Made by a program: the position numbers and the translations under genes
NCBI RefSeq assembly: GCF_000708595.2
Contig: NZ_JARP01000001.1
Span: 930,001-994,000, forward strand
DNA from: Flavobacterium sp. KJJ
Lineage (GTDB): Bacteria; Bacteroidota; Bacteroidia; Flavobacteriales; Flavobacteriaceae
Direction of reading: 5' to 3'
Length of the DNA: 64,000 nt
Shown: in pieces, positions 36,109 through 47,050 of the stretch
Position numbering within the stretch: position 1 is the first letter of the stretch
Layout: the number at the start of each line of letters is the position of its first letter
The notes under the pieces: generated by a model
Database searches by the model: none
What the model was told of the DNA's origin: nothing
What the model saw: only the letters and a program-made list of their open reading frames with translations

Positions 36109-37089
36109 ATGCCAGTAATTGAACAATCAGAATATAATTTTCCTTCTTTTATTCATCGCAACAGGCATGTCTCTACTATTTATGCGGCTTTGTTTAAAAG
36201 GTTTGATGCGCCCGGTTATACTAGAGAAAAACATGAGCTAAATGATGGCGATTTTATCAATATCGATTTTATTTTAAATGATCCTAAAAAAGCAGTTATA
36301 CTTTGTCACGGTTTAGAAGGAGATTCCCGAAGAACGTACAATAATAGCTGTGCGGTTTATTTTCAGGAAAAAGATTTTTCGGTTTTCGCATGGAACAATC
36401 GTACTTGTGGAGGAGAAATGAACCGCCTGCCAAGACTTTATCATCACGGCGCAGTTGATGATCTTGATGAAGTAGTCAAGTTTGTTTTACAAAAAGGATT
36501 TGAAGAGGTTTATTTGATTGGATATTCAATGGGCGGTGTTCAGCTGCTGAATTATTTTGGCTGGACAAAAATTGATGAGCGCATAAAAGCGGGCGTATGT
36601 ATTTCTGTACCAACTCATATTGCAACAAGTGCTGCGGTACTTAAACAAGGTTTTAACAGAGTGTATTTAAAGAATTTTACAATTGATATTAAAAAGAAGC
36701 TGAATCATAAAGCCGCGCAGTTTCCTGATTTTATAAACCGCGATCAAATTGATAAAATCACTTCTTTTGATGAAGTTGATCAATATTTTACCGCACCACT
36801 TCATGGCTATGCGAGCAAAGACGATTATTATCAGCGTGTTTCTCCAGAATTTTCCCTTAAAAATATTACGACTCCAGTTTTAATTATTAATTCTTTAGAT
36901 GATCCTTTTTTGGGCGAAAGATGCTATCCTAAAGCAATAGCTCAAGACAGCGCATATGTGTATCTCGAAACCCCAAAGTATGGAGGACATTGCGCTTTTC
37001 CACTTCGTGATTCAACGCATTCTTATGCAGAGAAAAGAGCTTATGAATTTTTTAAATCCTGCAAGCCTGCAGCCATTCTTAATTCTTAA
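36109..37089 (+). CDS. YheT-like alpha/beta-fold hydrolase
   Basis: 326 residues. The fold signatures are an oxyanion-region HGLEGDSRRTY (about 66-76), FAWNNRTCGGEMNR after strand 4, and the nucleophile elbow GYSMGG (S at about 144). Late motifs LIINSLDDPFLG and GGHCAFP hold the acid and His. This arrangement matches YheT/Embigin-type hydrolases (AB hydrolase 4 family), whose natural substrates, possibly lipid or ester compounds, are poorly defined. It has its own promoter and no operon partner. Confidence 0.85.
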   Translation: MPVIEQSEYNFPSFIHRNRHVSTIYAALFKRFDAPGYTREKHELNDGDFINIDFILNDPKKAVILCHGLEGDSRRTYNNSCAVYFQEKDFSVFAWNNRTCGGEMNRLPRLYHHGAVDDLDEVVKFVLQKGFEEVYLIGYSMGGVQLLNYFGWTKIDERIKAGVCISVPTHIATSAAVLKQGFNRVYLKNFTIDIKKKLNHKAAQFPDFINRDQIDKITSFDEVDQYFTAPLHGYASKDDYYQRVSPEFSLKNITTPVLIINSLDDPFLGERCYPKAIAQDSAYVYLETPKYGGHCAFPLRDSTHSYAEKRAYEFFKSCKPAAILNS

Positions 37090-37320
37090 TAATGTAAAAC
37101 TAATTCTGAAAGCGAAATTGATTTACTTTCAAGAACTTTTCTGCCTACATTCCTATGCCTTTTATTTTTTTTTAAAATTGTCACAACCTTTTTATTGAAA
37201 AAAATCCTCTACACAAGTAAGTAGGATTTAGTATGTTATTTGATTTGCATTGAAAAAGATTTGTGGATAATTATGATTACGCTTTTCTTGAAGAATAATT
37301 TCTGCAGATATAAAGCATAA

Positions 37321-37352
37321 AAAATTCCCATTTCTTAAGAAATAGGAATTTA
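37321..37352. terminator. Bidirectional terminator-like hairpin
   Basis: AAATTCCCATTTCTT (37322-37336) pairs with AAGAAATAGGAATTT (37337-37351) with one mismatch, between the convergent ends of the hydrolase and thioesterase genes. Confidence 0.6.
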
Positions 37353-37386
37353 GTTTAGCCCGATTTAAATAGGGCATAGCTTTAAA

Positions 37387-37866
37387 TTAAATATAAGATT
37401 TTTGAATAATTTCTATATATCTCTTTTCAAAAATAGTCTCATCTACCGGTATTACAACCGATTGAAATAGTTCCATCAAATCATCAGAATGATTTGCCGC
37501 TTTTTTTGTTTGAACATTATAGTGAATAAACTTTATCCATAAAATTGCTTTTAATTCGGTTTCATTTTCATTCCACATTTTCATTTCGACCAGCAGCATA
37601 TTGTTGGTAAATTGTATCAATTGAGATTCAATTACTACAGTTTCCATCGTAAAAGCAGGTTTCACATAACTAATTTGATTTGACGCGACTACCCAGCTTA
37701 ATCCTGTTGTTTTTAAATATTTGAATATATCAAGGCCATAATGTTCTTCAATTTGATCCTCGCGAACATTAATAAAGTATTCTAAATACTTTGAGTTGTT
37801 TAAGTGGTTGAAAGGATCGCAATCCTGAAATCTGATTTTTCTTTTTGCTTTTAAAACTTTTTCCAT
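37387..37866 (-). CDS. Acyl-CoA thioesterase-like hotdog protein
   Basis: 159 residues, typical length for a single 4HBT hotdog. The N-terminal motif RFQDCDPFNHLNNSKYLEYF is the catalytic-helix signature of YbgC/4HBT-like thioesterases, with D-x-x-x-HLNN. Substrate is probably an acyl-CoA or acyl-ACP. It sits 54 bases downstream of the TetR-type gene on the same strand; the gap contains a perfect palindrome that also occurs before the regulator, so the enzyme is almost certainly controlled by it. Confidence 0.82.
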   Translation of the reverse strand: MEKVLKAKRKIRFQDCDPFNHLNNSKYLEYFINVREDQIEEHYGLDIFKYLKTTGLSWVVASNQISYVKPAFTMETVVIESQLIQFTNNMLLVEMKMWNENETELKAILWIKFIHYNVQTKKAANHSDDLMELFQSVVIPVDETIFEKRYIEIIQKSYI

Positions 37867-37884
37867 TTTTCTATAGTATTACAT

Positions 37885-37904
37885 CAAATACCGATCGGTA
37901 TTTG
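37885..37904 (-). promoter_or_regulatory. TetR-type operator before the thioesterase gene
   Basis: CAAATACCGATCGGTATTTG is a perfect 20-base palindrome 18 bases before the ATG. Its 18-base core recurs at 38538-38555 before the regulator gene. Confidence 0.8.
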
Positions 37905-37920
37905 AAGAGTTAAAATTTTT

Positions 37921-38502
37921 TTATTTTTTGATGCGTTCGATAATAGAATTATCTATAAAGTCCATTGCTGTGCTTATATATGTTTGATCGTTATGGGTAA
38001 AGGCGAGAAGTGAACTTCCTTCAATTAGGGATAAAATTATTTTTGCATACTGAGCTGAATCTATATTTTCATTAATTTCATTATTGACAATACCATCGTT
38101 AATAATATTAGTTAAACCAGTAGTGAATTTTTGAGATAATTTTTGAGCACTTTTAAACAACATCGGATTGATAAATTTTGCATCAACTCCTGCACGTAAC
38201 ATGGGACATCCGCCTCTGTCTTTAACTAAGTCATAGTAACCACGCTGATAAGTTGTTATAGCATGCAATTTATTTAAGCTTCCTTTCGTAGCAGCAACTA
38301 GTTCGAATAATGGAGTTATGGCTGCATTTATGTTGTATTGAAATGACTTTAAAGCCAAATCTTCTTTATTAGAAAAATTACAGTAAATAGCACCTTTTGT
38401 AAGTCCCGTGACATTTGATATATCAGTTAAACTAGTACCTACATATCCTTGTTTGTTAAAAATAGGAGCTACTCTTTCTAGTATAAATTCGGTAGTATTC
38501 AT
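37921..38502 (-). CDS. TetR/AcrR-family transcriptional regulator
   Basis: 193 residues. N-terminal helix-turn-helix in residues 1-50: ILERVAPIFNKQGYVGTSLTDI, TGLTKGAIYCNFSNKEDLAL (quoted in parts). The remaining helices form the ligand-binding and dimer domain with a short motif GGCPMLRAGVDAKF typical of one TetR_C subgroup. Identical palindromes before this gene and the thioesterase gene indicate autoregulation and control of the thioesterase, probably relieved by an acyl-type ligand; the ligand is inference. Confidence 0.9.
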   Translation of the reverse strand: MNTTEFILERVAPIFNKQGYVGTSLTDISNVTGLTKGAIYCNFSNKEDLALKSFQYNINAAITPLFELVAATKGSLNKLHAITTYQRGYYDLVKDRGGCPMLRAGVDAKFINPMLFKSAQKLSQKFTTGLTNIINDGIVNNEINENIDSAQYAKIILSLIEGSSLLAFTHNDQTYISTAMDFIDNSIIERIKK

Positions 38503-38537
38503 TGGTATTAATATAAATTCAGGAACAAATATACTAT

Positions 38538-38555
38538 AAATACCGATCGGTATTT
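38538..38555 (-). promoter_or_regulatory. TetR-type operator before the regulator gene
   Basis: AAATACCGATCGGTATTT is a perfect 18-base palindrome, 35 bases before the regulator ATG and identical to the core of the site at 37885-37904. Confidence 0.8.
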
Positions 38556-38775
38556 GATAAAAATAATATTTTTTAATTGCAGCTTATAATAGTTTCAAAT
38601 CAGAAATGATCATCTCTCTTTCAGAATTCTTGCATTTTTTGAAATCGCTTCCTATTTGCACGTCAGAATAATATAATAAAGCCGTGCAATTTTGTAAACA
38701 TGCTTATGCCTTAAATATTAATTTTAGTACTAGTAACGAGAGCAACACTTTCGTATAAACATAATAAAAGATAAA

Positions 38776-40284
38776 ATGGAAACTACTACAAAGCCTGTTA
38801 AGGCATTTTATACTTATCAGGAGAGAGATATTAAAAACATATTGGACCAGATGGAACATGCCTCGAACCTGAAACTCTTATATCAGTTGCCTACAGGAGG
38901 AGGGAAGACAGTTGTGTTTTCAGAAATCGCAAGACAATTTATGGCGCGCTTCGGCAAAAAGGTAATAATCCTTACCCATCGTATAGAATTATGCACACAG
39001 ACTTCCAGAACGCTAAAAAATATCGGTGTCAAAAACCGTGTTATAAATAGTACCAACGGCAATATAAAAGAAGATTGCGACTGTTATGTTGCTATGGTGG
39101 AGACGCTCCGAAACAGAATTAAATCAAAAAAAATAAAAACTGCAGACATAGGTCTTGTCATTGTCGACGAAGCACATCATAATTCGTTCAGAAAATTGAT
39201 GAATAGCTTTAAAAAAGCTTTTATCATTGGGGTTACAGCTACACCTTTCAGCTCTGATATAACCAAACCTATGAATCGACATTACAAATCTTTAATTACT
39301 GGAGAAAATATTGCAGGCCTTATCGAGAAAGGTTTTCTGGCCAAACCAACATCTTATGTTTATGAAGTAGAACTGAACTCGTTGAAAACGGGTCTGCATG
39401 GAGACTATACAGTCAGTTCTTCTAATGATCTTTATAGTTCGCAAGTCATGCAGGATTTGCTCTTAAATGCCTACAGAGAGCAAGCGGCGGGAACAAAGAC
39501 TCTGATATTTAATAATGGAATTACTGCTTCGCAAAAAGTGTATGAAACTTTTACCGCAGCCGGTATTTCGATTAAGCATTTGGACAATAAGACTTCAGAT
39601 CAGGATAGAAAAGAAATTTTAAAGTGGTTCAAAAAGACAAAAGATGCTGTTCTCACATCTGTCTCCATTTTGACTACTGGATTTGATGAGCCGACGGTTG
39701 AGAATATTATTCTTAATCGCCCCACAACATCCATAACGCTTTACCATCAGATGGTCGGAAGAGGAGCACGCAGGCTTCCGTCCAAAAAAAGTTTTCGAAT
39801 TATAGATCTTGGCAACAATATCCAGCGTTTTGGAAATTGGGAAGAACCTGTAGACTGGCAGCATGTGTTTGAACATCCTGATGTATTTGCCAAACAGCTT
39901 CACTATCAGGCAGGCGGAACATCAGCTGTACAATCTCATGGATTTTCAGCAGAACTCCGTGCGAAGTTTCCCAACACTCTTGAAATGACTTTTGATATTG
40001 AAGAGCACTATCAAGAAGCCCATCATACAGATAAAAAACCTAAAACAGTTATTCAACAGTCTATAAGACAGCAAGCAAAGATGTGTCTGGATAATGCGGC
40101 AACACTGTCAGAAGCTTTATCACTAGCTGAAGCTTTGAAACCAGAAATTGAGTGGAGAGTGAAGCAGTACGTGAAATGCCTGGAAAACGCCAGCACCAAT
40201 TACAAACAATGGCTGATTGAGGATTATCAGCAGCGCCTTAAAGTACTTATTACAAAATTATTCCCAAAAATGAATGCTGCATAA
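38776..40284 (+). CDS. Superfamily 2 DEAD/DEAH-box helicase
   Basis: 502 residues. Motifs in order: Q-like YTYQERDIKNIL, Walker A LPTGGGKT (about 37-44), motif Ia ILTHRIELC, Walker B DEAHH (about 131), motif III GVTATPF, then in the second RecA lobe TLIFNNGI, LTTGFDEPTVE (motif V) and QMVGRGARR (motif VI). All catalytic motifs are intact. The C-terminal 130 residues have no recognised domain. Such stand-alone helicases resemble the SSL2/RadD-type group involved in DNA repair; the specific role is unknown. No restriction or defence genes are adjacent. Confidence 0.9.
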   Translation: METTTKPVKAFYTYQERDIKNILDQMEHASNLKLLYQLPTGGGKTVVFSEIARQFMARFGKKVIILTHRIELCTQTSRTLKNIGVKNRVINSTNGNIKEDCDCYVAMVETLRNRIKSKKIKTADIGLVIVDEAHHNSFRKLMNSFKKAFIIGVTATPFSSDITKPMNRHYKSLITGENIAGLIEKGFLAKPTSYVYEVELNSLKTGLHGDYTVSSSNDLYSSQVMQDLLLNAYREQAAGTKTLIFNNGITASQKVYETFTAAGISIKHLDNKTSDQDRKEILKWFKKTKDAVLTSVSILTTGFDEPTVENIILNRPTTSITLYHQMVGRGARRLPSKKSFRIIDLGNNIQRFGNWEEPVDWQHVFEHPDVFAKQLHYQAGGTSAVQSHGFSAELRAKFPNTLEMTFDIEEHYQEAHHTDKKPKTVIQQSIRQQAKMCLDNAATLSEALSLAEALKPEIEWRVKQYVKCLENASTNYKQWLIEDYQQRLKVLITKLFPKMNAA

Positions 40285-40303
40285 TTATTGTCGTTTAATA
40301 CTA

Positions 40304-40344
40304 AAAAAAACAGCAGGCTTTATTTAATCCTGCTGTTTTTTTTT
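40304..40344. terminator. Bidirectional terminator
   Basis: AAAAAAACAGCAGG (40304-40317) pairs with CCTGCTGTTTTTTT (40329-40342), between the convergent helicase gene and the small minus-strand gene. Strong T-runs occur in both directions. Confidence 0.88.
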
Positions 40345-40360
40345 AGTAAAGTATTTTTTC

Positions 40361-40588
40361 TTAGCTGTTTGTAGCTGCGCTTCCGCTGCTTCCAGAGCCT
40401 CCAGAGTTGTCATTGCCGCCTTGTTCGTTACGATCAGGATCTGTGCCTGCTTCATCTTCTCGCTCTTCATTCCAGTCTCCTGTATTGGCATCCTCTCCAG
40501 ATTTACCATTTTTTGCAGCTGTGTTCATCTGGCTGTGGTATGGACATTTTTGAAGTTCTTCGCTCGTATAATTGTGTAAATTTTCCAT
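40361..40588 (-). CDS. Small acidic protein with a KatG-like CPYH motif
   Basis: 75 residues. The N-terminus reads LQKCPYHSQMNTAAKNG, followed by an acidic and Gly/Ser/Asn-rich tail that looks disordered. The motif resembles the start of the KatG protein encoded 1.6 kb away ([18 protein letters not shown]): K-C-P-[FY]-H then M-N, A and G at similar spacing. A second frame on the same strand (40324-40509) overlaps but has no protein-like features. No enzyme function can be assigned. Confidence 0.6.
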   Translation of the reverse strand: MENLHNYTSEELQKCPYHSQMNTAAKNGKSGEDANTGDWNEEREDEAGTDPDRNEQGGNDNSGGSGSSGSAATNS

Positions 40589-40917
40589 TATGCTAATTTT
40601 TAATTGTTTATAGAAATAAAATTAACTTTATAACATGAATTTATTTTATAAGAAAAAGAAATTCCGTTATCAAATTTACACTCGAGGACTTTCAAATATC
40701 ATCTTAATAGTGCAAAGATTTAATCAGGCTGAAGCAATGAAAAACTTTACTGTTTCTATAGGGGATAATAACATATGATTTTGGTAAACTCACAAATGCA
40801 TTTAACATTAAGATAAGGAATGTTAATTAAGTTTTTTATATCTTTAATAAATTCTTGTTTGCATTTGTTATGTGAATAATTAATAATTGCAATTTTATAT
40901 ATCTATTAAAACTATCT
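40589..40917. other. Intergenic between divergent genes, no gene seen
   Basis: 329 AT-rich bases. It must hold promoters for the small acidic protein (minus) and the LLM flavoprotein (plus), but no clean TTG-N-TAnnTTTG match was found. Confidence 0.35.
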
Positions 40918-41940
40918 ATGAAGAAAATAGGATTTTTATCGTTTGGCCATTGGGCTGATCATCCTTCCTATGTCGCTCGTACAGCAAGCGATACTCTTTT
41001 GCAGTCCATCGATTTGGCTGTGGCTGCAGAGGAAATTGGGTTAGATGGTGCTTATTTTAGAGTCCATCATTTTGCACGACAGCTGGCATCACCCTTTCCG
41101 CTACTTTCGGCTATTGGTGCTAAAACGAGCAAAATAGAGATTGGTACAGGTGTAATCGATATGCGATATGAAAATCCACTATATATGGTGGAAGATGCCA
41201 GCGCCGCAGATTTAATTTCAGGCGGACGTTTGCAATTAGGAATCAGCAGAGGATCACCAGAACAGGTCATTGACGGCTGGCGTTCTTTCGGTTATAAACC
41301 TAATGAAGGTGAAACAGATGCAGATATGGGACGCCAAAAAGCTTTAGAATTTTTAGAGAGGCTTAAGGGTGAAGGTTTTGCAGAGCCAAATCCGTACCCT
41401 ATGTTCCCAAATCCGCCGGGTTTATTAAGACTTGAGCCTCATTCAGAAGGATTGCGAGAGCGAATCTGGTGGGGAGCAGCGTCTAATGCGACCGCTATTT
41501 GGGCTGCTGAAAACGGCATGTACCTGCAAAGTTCTACCTTGAAGTATGATGAAAATGGTAAACCTTTTCATATTCAGCAGGCAGAACAGATTCGATTGTA
41601 TAAAGAAGCTTGGAGAAAAGCAGGACATGAGCGCGAACCGCGTGTTTCAGTAAGCCGTTCAATTTTTGCATTGGTCAACGATCAGGACAGATATTATTTT
41701 GGAAATCAAGGTAAAGGTTCTGATAGTTTTGGTAATATAGAAACTGATAAACGGGCAATTTTTGGGAAGAGTTATGCAGCTGAACCAGATAAACTCATTG
41801 AAGAGTTGGCTCAGGATGAAGCTATTCAAGAAGCAGATACAGTACTGCTGACAATACCCAACACATTAGGTGTTGACTACAATGTACATATACTGTCGTC
41901 TATATTAGAACATATTGCACCAGCACTGGGTTGGCGATAA
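40918..41940 (+). CDS. LLM-class flavin-dependent oxidoreductase (luciferase-like)
   Basis: 340 residues, the usual length of luciferase-like monooxygenase family proteins. Family features: FLSFGHWADHPSY near the N-terminus, AAEEIGLDGAYFRVHHFA, a TKSKIEIGTGVIDMRY-like strand (TSKIEIGTGVIDMRY) and SGGRLQLGISRGSPEQVI, the FMN phosphate and isoalloxazine contact regions. The enzyme would use reduced FMN and oxygen; the substrate is unknown. A terminator follows directly, so it is monocistronic. Confidence 0.88.
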   Translation: MKKIGFLSFGHWADHPSYVARTASDTLLQSIDLAVAAEEIGLDGAYFRVHHFARQLASPFPLLSAIGAKTSKIEIGTGVIDMRYENPLYMVEDASAADLISGGRLQLGISRGSPEQVIDGWRSFGYKPNEGETDADMGRQKALEFLERLKGEGFAEPNPYPMFPNPPGLLRLEPHSEGLRERIWWGAASNATAIWAAENGMYLQSSTLKYDENGKPFHIQQAEQIRLYKEAWRKAGHEREPRVSVSRSIFALVNDQDRYYFGNQGKGSDSFGNIETDKRAIFGKSYAAEPDKLIEELAQDEAIQEADTVLLTIPNTLGVDYNVHILSSILEHIAPALGWR

Positions 41941-41961
41941 TTTTTTAAAATAAATAAAATG

Positions 41962-41990
41962 AAGCCTCCCTTTAATAAGGAGGCTTTTTT
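41962..41990 (+). terminator. Terminator after the LLM flavoprotein gene
   Basis: AAGCCTCC (41962-41969) pairs with GGAGGCTT (41979-41986) and runs into TTTTTT. Confidence 0.88.
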
Positions 41991-42126
41991 CCTTCAATTT
42001 AAATTCTATAGAATTAAGGTTATCGTTCTATTCTAAAGCTTAATCAAGTGAATTGATAGATTTTATCTATCAATTAAAAATTATTTATTATCAATACTAA
42101 TCACTTTCTCTTTAATTACTTTGTAA

Positions 42127-44427
<2,301 letters not shown>

Positions 44428-44498
44428 TCAAGAGCTGTATTTAGTAAAATAGATTGCATTAGAATCTAATGAAAAATATAGATTATTTATAAGTAAAA

Positions 44499-44530
44499 AG
44501 CCCGATATATTTATTGGGCTATTTTTTTTT
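44499..44530. terminator. Terminator between katG and the polyketide operon
   Basis: AGCCC (44499-44503) pairs with GGGCT (44516-44520), followed by a run of T to 44530. With A-rich sequence on the other side it can serve both convergent units. Confidence 0.75.
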
Positions 44531-44560
44531 CAAACCGGCTTTTTAAAGTATATTTTAAAA

Positions 44561-45067
44561 TTAAAATGCCGTAATTGTCACTACTTTTTCAAACCTTCCG
44601 TGATGACTAACAGAAACATCCCGAATTGTATTTTGTAACGAAGAATCTAAATACGGAATATTGTCGCTGTCTTTTAAAATAGATTTTTTTTCAATTTCGG
44701 TTACCTTTTTTAGATCCTCTAAGTTGCTGACCGCTACAGTATGAATTTCATCTTTTGAGAGCGTTGTTTTTGTATAGTACATGTTTCCGTTGCAACTAAC
44801 TTTTCCAATTATAAAATTTTTGTTGTGCAGTTCAATAAAACAAATTAGTTTTTTAGGAATGTATTCTCTAACTTTTGTCTGACGATTATAAATTTTATAA
44901 GCAGCTTCTTTCATGCTCCAAAGAATCCAAACCATAAATTCAGGATTAGATGCGTTAGAAATAAGCAATTGTTCTTCACGAGTATATATTTTTTCTATAA
45001 AACCCTTTCTCTGCCAATTACTTTCTTCGCGTGACTGCTTAATATCTATCACATCATTACCAATCAT
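44561..45067 (-). CDS. 4'-phosphopantetheinyl transferase
   Basis: 168 residues. Signature motifs are GNDVIDI near the N-terminus and the metal/CoA site WSMKEAAYKIYNR in the middle (W-x-x-K-E-A-x-x-K). The enzyme transfers the phosphopantetheine arm of CoA to the serine of a carrier protein. Its start overlaps the stop of the carrier-protein gene by four bases, making the ACP its obvious target. Last gene of the seven-gene operon. C-terminal VSVSHHGRFEKVV may place a His near the active site. Confidence 0.9.
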   Translation of the reverse strand: MIGNDVIDIKQSREESNWQRKGFIEKIYTREEQLLISNASNPEFMVWILWSMKEAAYKIYNRQTKVREYIPKKLICFIELHNKNFIIGKVSCNGNMYYTKTTLSKDEIHTVAVSNLEDLKKVTEIEKKSILKDSDNIPYLDSSLQNTIRDVSVSHHGRFEKVVTITAF

Positions 45068-45336
45068 TTTTGTGCCAATTTGGTTTCGATGATTTCTACA
45101 GCGGTCTTAACGTCAAGCATTCGTTCCATATCTGTATTGTCAATTACAACATCAAAAGCTTCTTCAATATCAAGTACAATATCTACCAGATTAGCCGAGT
45201 TGATACTCAAATCATTAATAAAATCCGTATCTTCAGTAAGGTTGTCATATGCTTCTGTATTTGTAGTATATGGCTTGATGATTAATTGTAATTTAGCGAT
45301 AAGTTCTTCTTTGTTCATAATAGGATTATTTTTCAA
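45064..45336 (-). CDS. Acyl carrier protein
   Basis: 90 residues from 45336; an internal ATG at 45318 (MNKEELIAKL) is an equally plausible start that would remove the 11-base overlap with the ketosynthase gene. The phosphopantetheine site is LSINSANLVDIV, with S47 as acceptor; the usual Asp before this Ser is Asn, a variation seen in specialised ACPs. Helix II and the acidic surface (DIVLDIEEAFDV) are intact. It should carry the acyl or polyketide intermediates for the neighbouring ketosynthase and dehydratase. A dedicated ACP plus its own transferase argues for a pathway separate from primary fatty-acid synthesis. Confidence 0.92.
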   Translation of the reverse strand: MKNNPIMNKEELIAKLQLIIKPYTTNTEAYDNLTEDTDFINDLSINSANLVDIVLDIEEAFDVVIDNTDMERMLDVKTAVEIIETKLAQK

Positions 45337-46600
45337 ATTTTTTAAAAATTATACAAGCATTTACGTCACCAAAGCCAAAACTGGCTTTAGCAATTATAGC
45401 AGGATTACTGTTTATTGTTTTTAAAGGTACTTTTGAAGAATCGATAAGCGCCGTAATATCAGGATGAAGATTGTCACAATTTGTGTTTCCAAATATAAAA
45501 CCTTCATAAAGCTGTAAAACAGTTGCGATGCTTTCAATACTTCCTGCCGCGCTCAAACAGTGACCTGTCATGCTTTTTAAAGAATTAATATATGGAAATT
45601 CAGTTCCTTTTCGGCCTAAAGCTTTTGTCCAATTTTCAATTTCAAGACTGTCTTTTGTGGTTGCAGTAAGATGTCCGTTTATGGCATCAACAGCATCAGG
45701 TGAAATACCTGAATTATGAATTGCATTTGTAATACAGCGTTGAACAGCAGTGCTGTTAGGAGCAGTCATGCTTCCGTTGCCGCGCTGACCTCCCGAGTTT
45801 ACATCACCTCCTAATATTTCTGCATAAATGGTTGCACCTCGTTCTAAGGCGCTTTCTAAATCTTCTATAACTAATGCTCCGGCGCCGCTTCCTGGTACAA
45901 AACCAGCAGCTGTTGCACTCATAGGCCGTGAACCTGCTTCGGGATTATCATTATATTTTGAACTGCAGACACGAAGCGCATCAAATCCTGCCCAAATGTA
46001 AGGACCGCTATCGCTGGTACTTCCTGCTAAAATTCTTTTTGCCTTTCCGGCTTGTATGCGGTCGTAGGCCATTAGTATTGCTTCTGTTCCTGTGGTGCAG
46101 GCAGACGAATTTGTAGTAACCTGATTTCCAAGTCCTAATTTTCCGCCAAGATAAGCACTGATACCGCTATTCATAGTTTGTGCTACAACAGTACTGCCTA
46201 ATCTTCTTACTTGTAATTCGTCAATTTTATAAATGCTTTCTCGGAATTTATCTATTCCAGAAGTGCCAGCTCCAAAAATAGCGCCGTTGTCCCAATCGGG
46301 TTCGTCATTAATTTCTATTGATAATCCAGCATTTTTCCAGGCTTCCATTCCTGAAATGACACCGTACAAAATGCCTGTGCTATTGAATCCGCGCAGTTCA
46401 AGTTCTGTAAAATATTGTGCTTTAATTTCTTCAGATATTTGAGGCTGACCTGCTATCTGACAAGAAAACTGCAATTCCTGCAGCTGTGCATCATGCCGAA
46501 TTCCTGATATTCCGTTTTTTATAGAATGGCTAAACGCTTCAATTCCAACTCCGTTTGGAGCAACAATGCCTAAACCTGTTATAACAACTCGCTTGCTCAT
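45326..46600 (-). CDS. FabF-like beta-ketoacyl-ACP synthase
   Basis: 424 residues, normal KAS II length. Catalytic triad is intact: C168 (NSSACTTG), H310 (INGHLTATTKD) and H347 (KSMTGHCLSAAG). It elongates acyl chains on ACP by decarboxylative condensation with malonyl-ACP. The first-His motif INGHLTAT differs from the INAHGTST of housekeeping FabF, which marks a divergent paralogue. It overlaps the dehydratase gene by four bases and the ACP gene by 11, so all three are translated together. Its likely job is to build the chain used by the type III PKS; this is inference. Confidence 0.92.
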   Translation of the reverse strand: MSKRVVITGLGIVAPNGVGIEAFSHSIKNGISGIRHDAQLQELQFSCQIAGQPQISEEIKAQYFTELELRGFNSTGILYGVISGMEAWKNAGLSIEINDEPDWDNGAIFGAGTSGIDKFRESIYKIDELQVRRLGSTVVAQTMNSGISAYLGGKLGLGNQVTTNSSACTTGTEAILMAYDRIQAGKAKRILAGSTSDSGPYIWAGFDALRVCSSKYNDNPEAGSRPMSATAAGFVPGSGAGALVIEDLESALERGATIYAEILGGDVNSGGQRGNGSMTAPNSTAVQRCITNAIHNSGISPDAVDAINGHLTATTKDSLEIENWTKALGRKGTEFPYINSLKSMTGHCLSAAGSIESIATVLQLYEGFIFGNTNCDNLHPDITALIDSSKVPLKTINSNPAIIAKASFGFGDVNACIIFKKFEK

Positions 46601-47034
46601 AATTTATTCGTAATCATGCCAGCCAAAATGCCTTTACATACTTCTTGTCCGGCTTCGTTTTTCATAATGACATCACACTTTAATTTTCCAAACCTGAAAA
46701 ATAATTTTTGAGAAGTTACCGTTACTTTTTCGTTGGGATAAACGGGTTTTAAAAACTGCATATCCGCTGAAGTAAAAGCAATTACAGTATCTTTATTAAA
46801 GGTGTCACCTAATAAATAAATACCAAGACAGACCATTCCAATTTGTGCCATTGTTTCTGTTAAAATAACGCCTGGAGTTACCGGATTATCTTTAAAATGA
46901 CCTTTATAAAAATCAAGATCTTCATTAAAAGTATAAGTACCGCTCACACTATTTTCATCAACGTGAAGCAACTCATCTACAAATAAAAAAGGTTTGCTGT
47001 ACGGTAACTGTGCTGTAATATCGTTCAATTTCAT
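46597..47034 (-). CDS. FabZ-like 3-hydroxyacyl-ACP dehydratase
   Basis: 145 residues, one hotdog domain. Catalytic H46 lies in KGHFKDNPVTPG and E60 in ILTETMAQIG, the exact FabZ pattern (GHFP-x-x-PVxPG...E-x-M-AQ). It removes water from 3-hydroxyacyl-ACP. No ketoreductase is encoded in the operon, so the hydroxyl group must come from a reductase elsewhere (for example FabG) or the protein has another role. Start overlaps nothing upstream; 16 bases separate it from the type III PKS gene. Confidence 0.9.
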   Translation of the reverse strand: MKLNDITAQLPYSKPFLFVDELLHVDENSVSGTYTFNEDLDFYKGHFKDNPVTPGVILTETMAQIGMVCLGIYLLGDTFNKDTVIAFTSADMQFLKPVYPNEKVTVTSQKLFFRFGKLKCDVIMKNEAGQEVCKGILAGMITNKL

Positions 47035-47050
47035 CTTATCTTCTAAAAAA

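Noticed and set aside
38776..40284. Helicase as part of a phage-defence system
   Set aside because: No nuclease, methylase or other defence gene is adjacent; both neighbours are ordinary genes.
40324..40509. 61-codon minus-strand frame overlapping the small acidic gene
   Set aside because: The frame at 40361-40588 has a recognisable motif and better start; the other overlaps the terminator.
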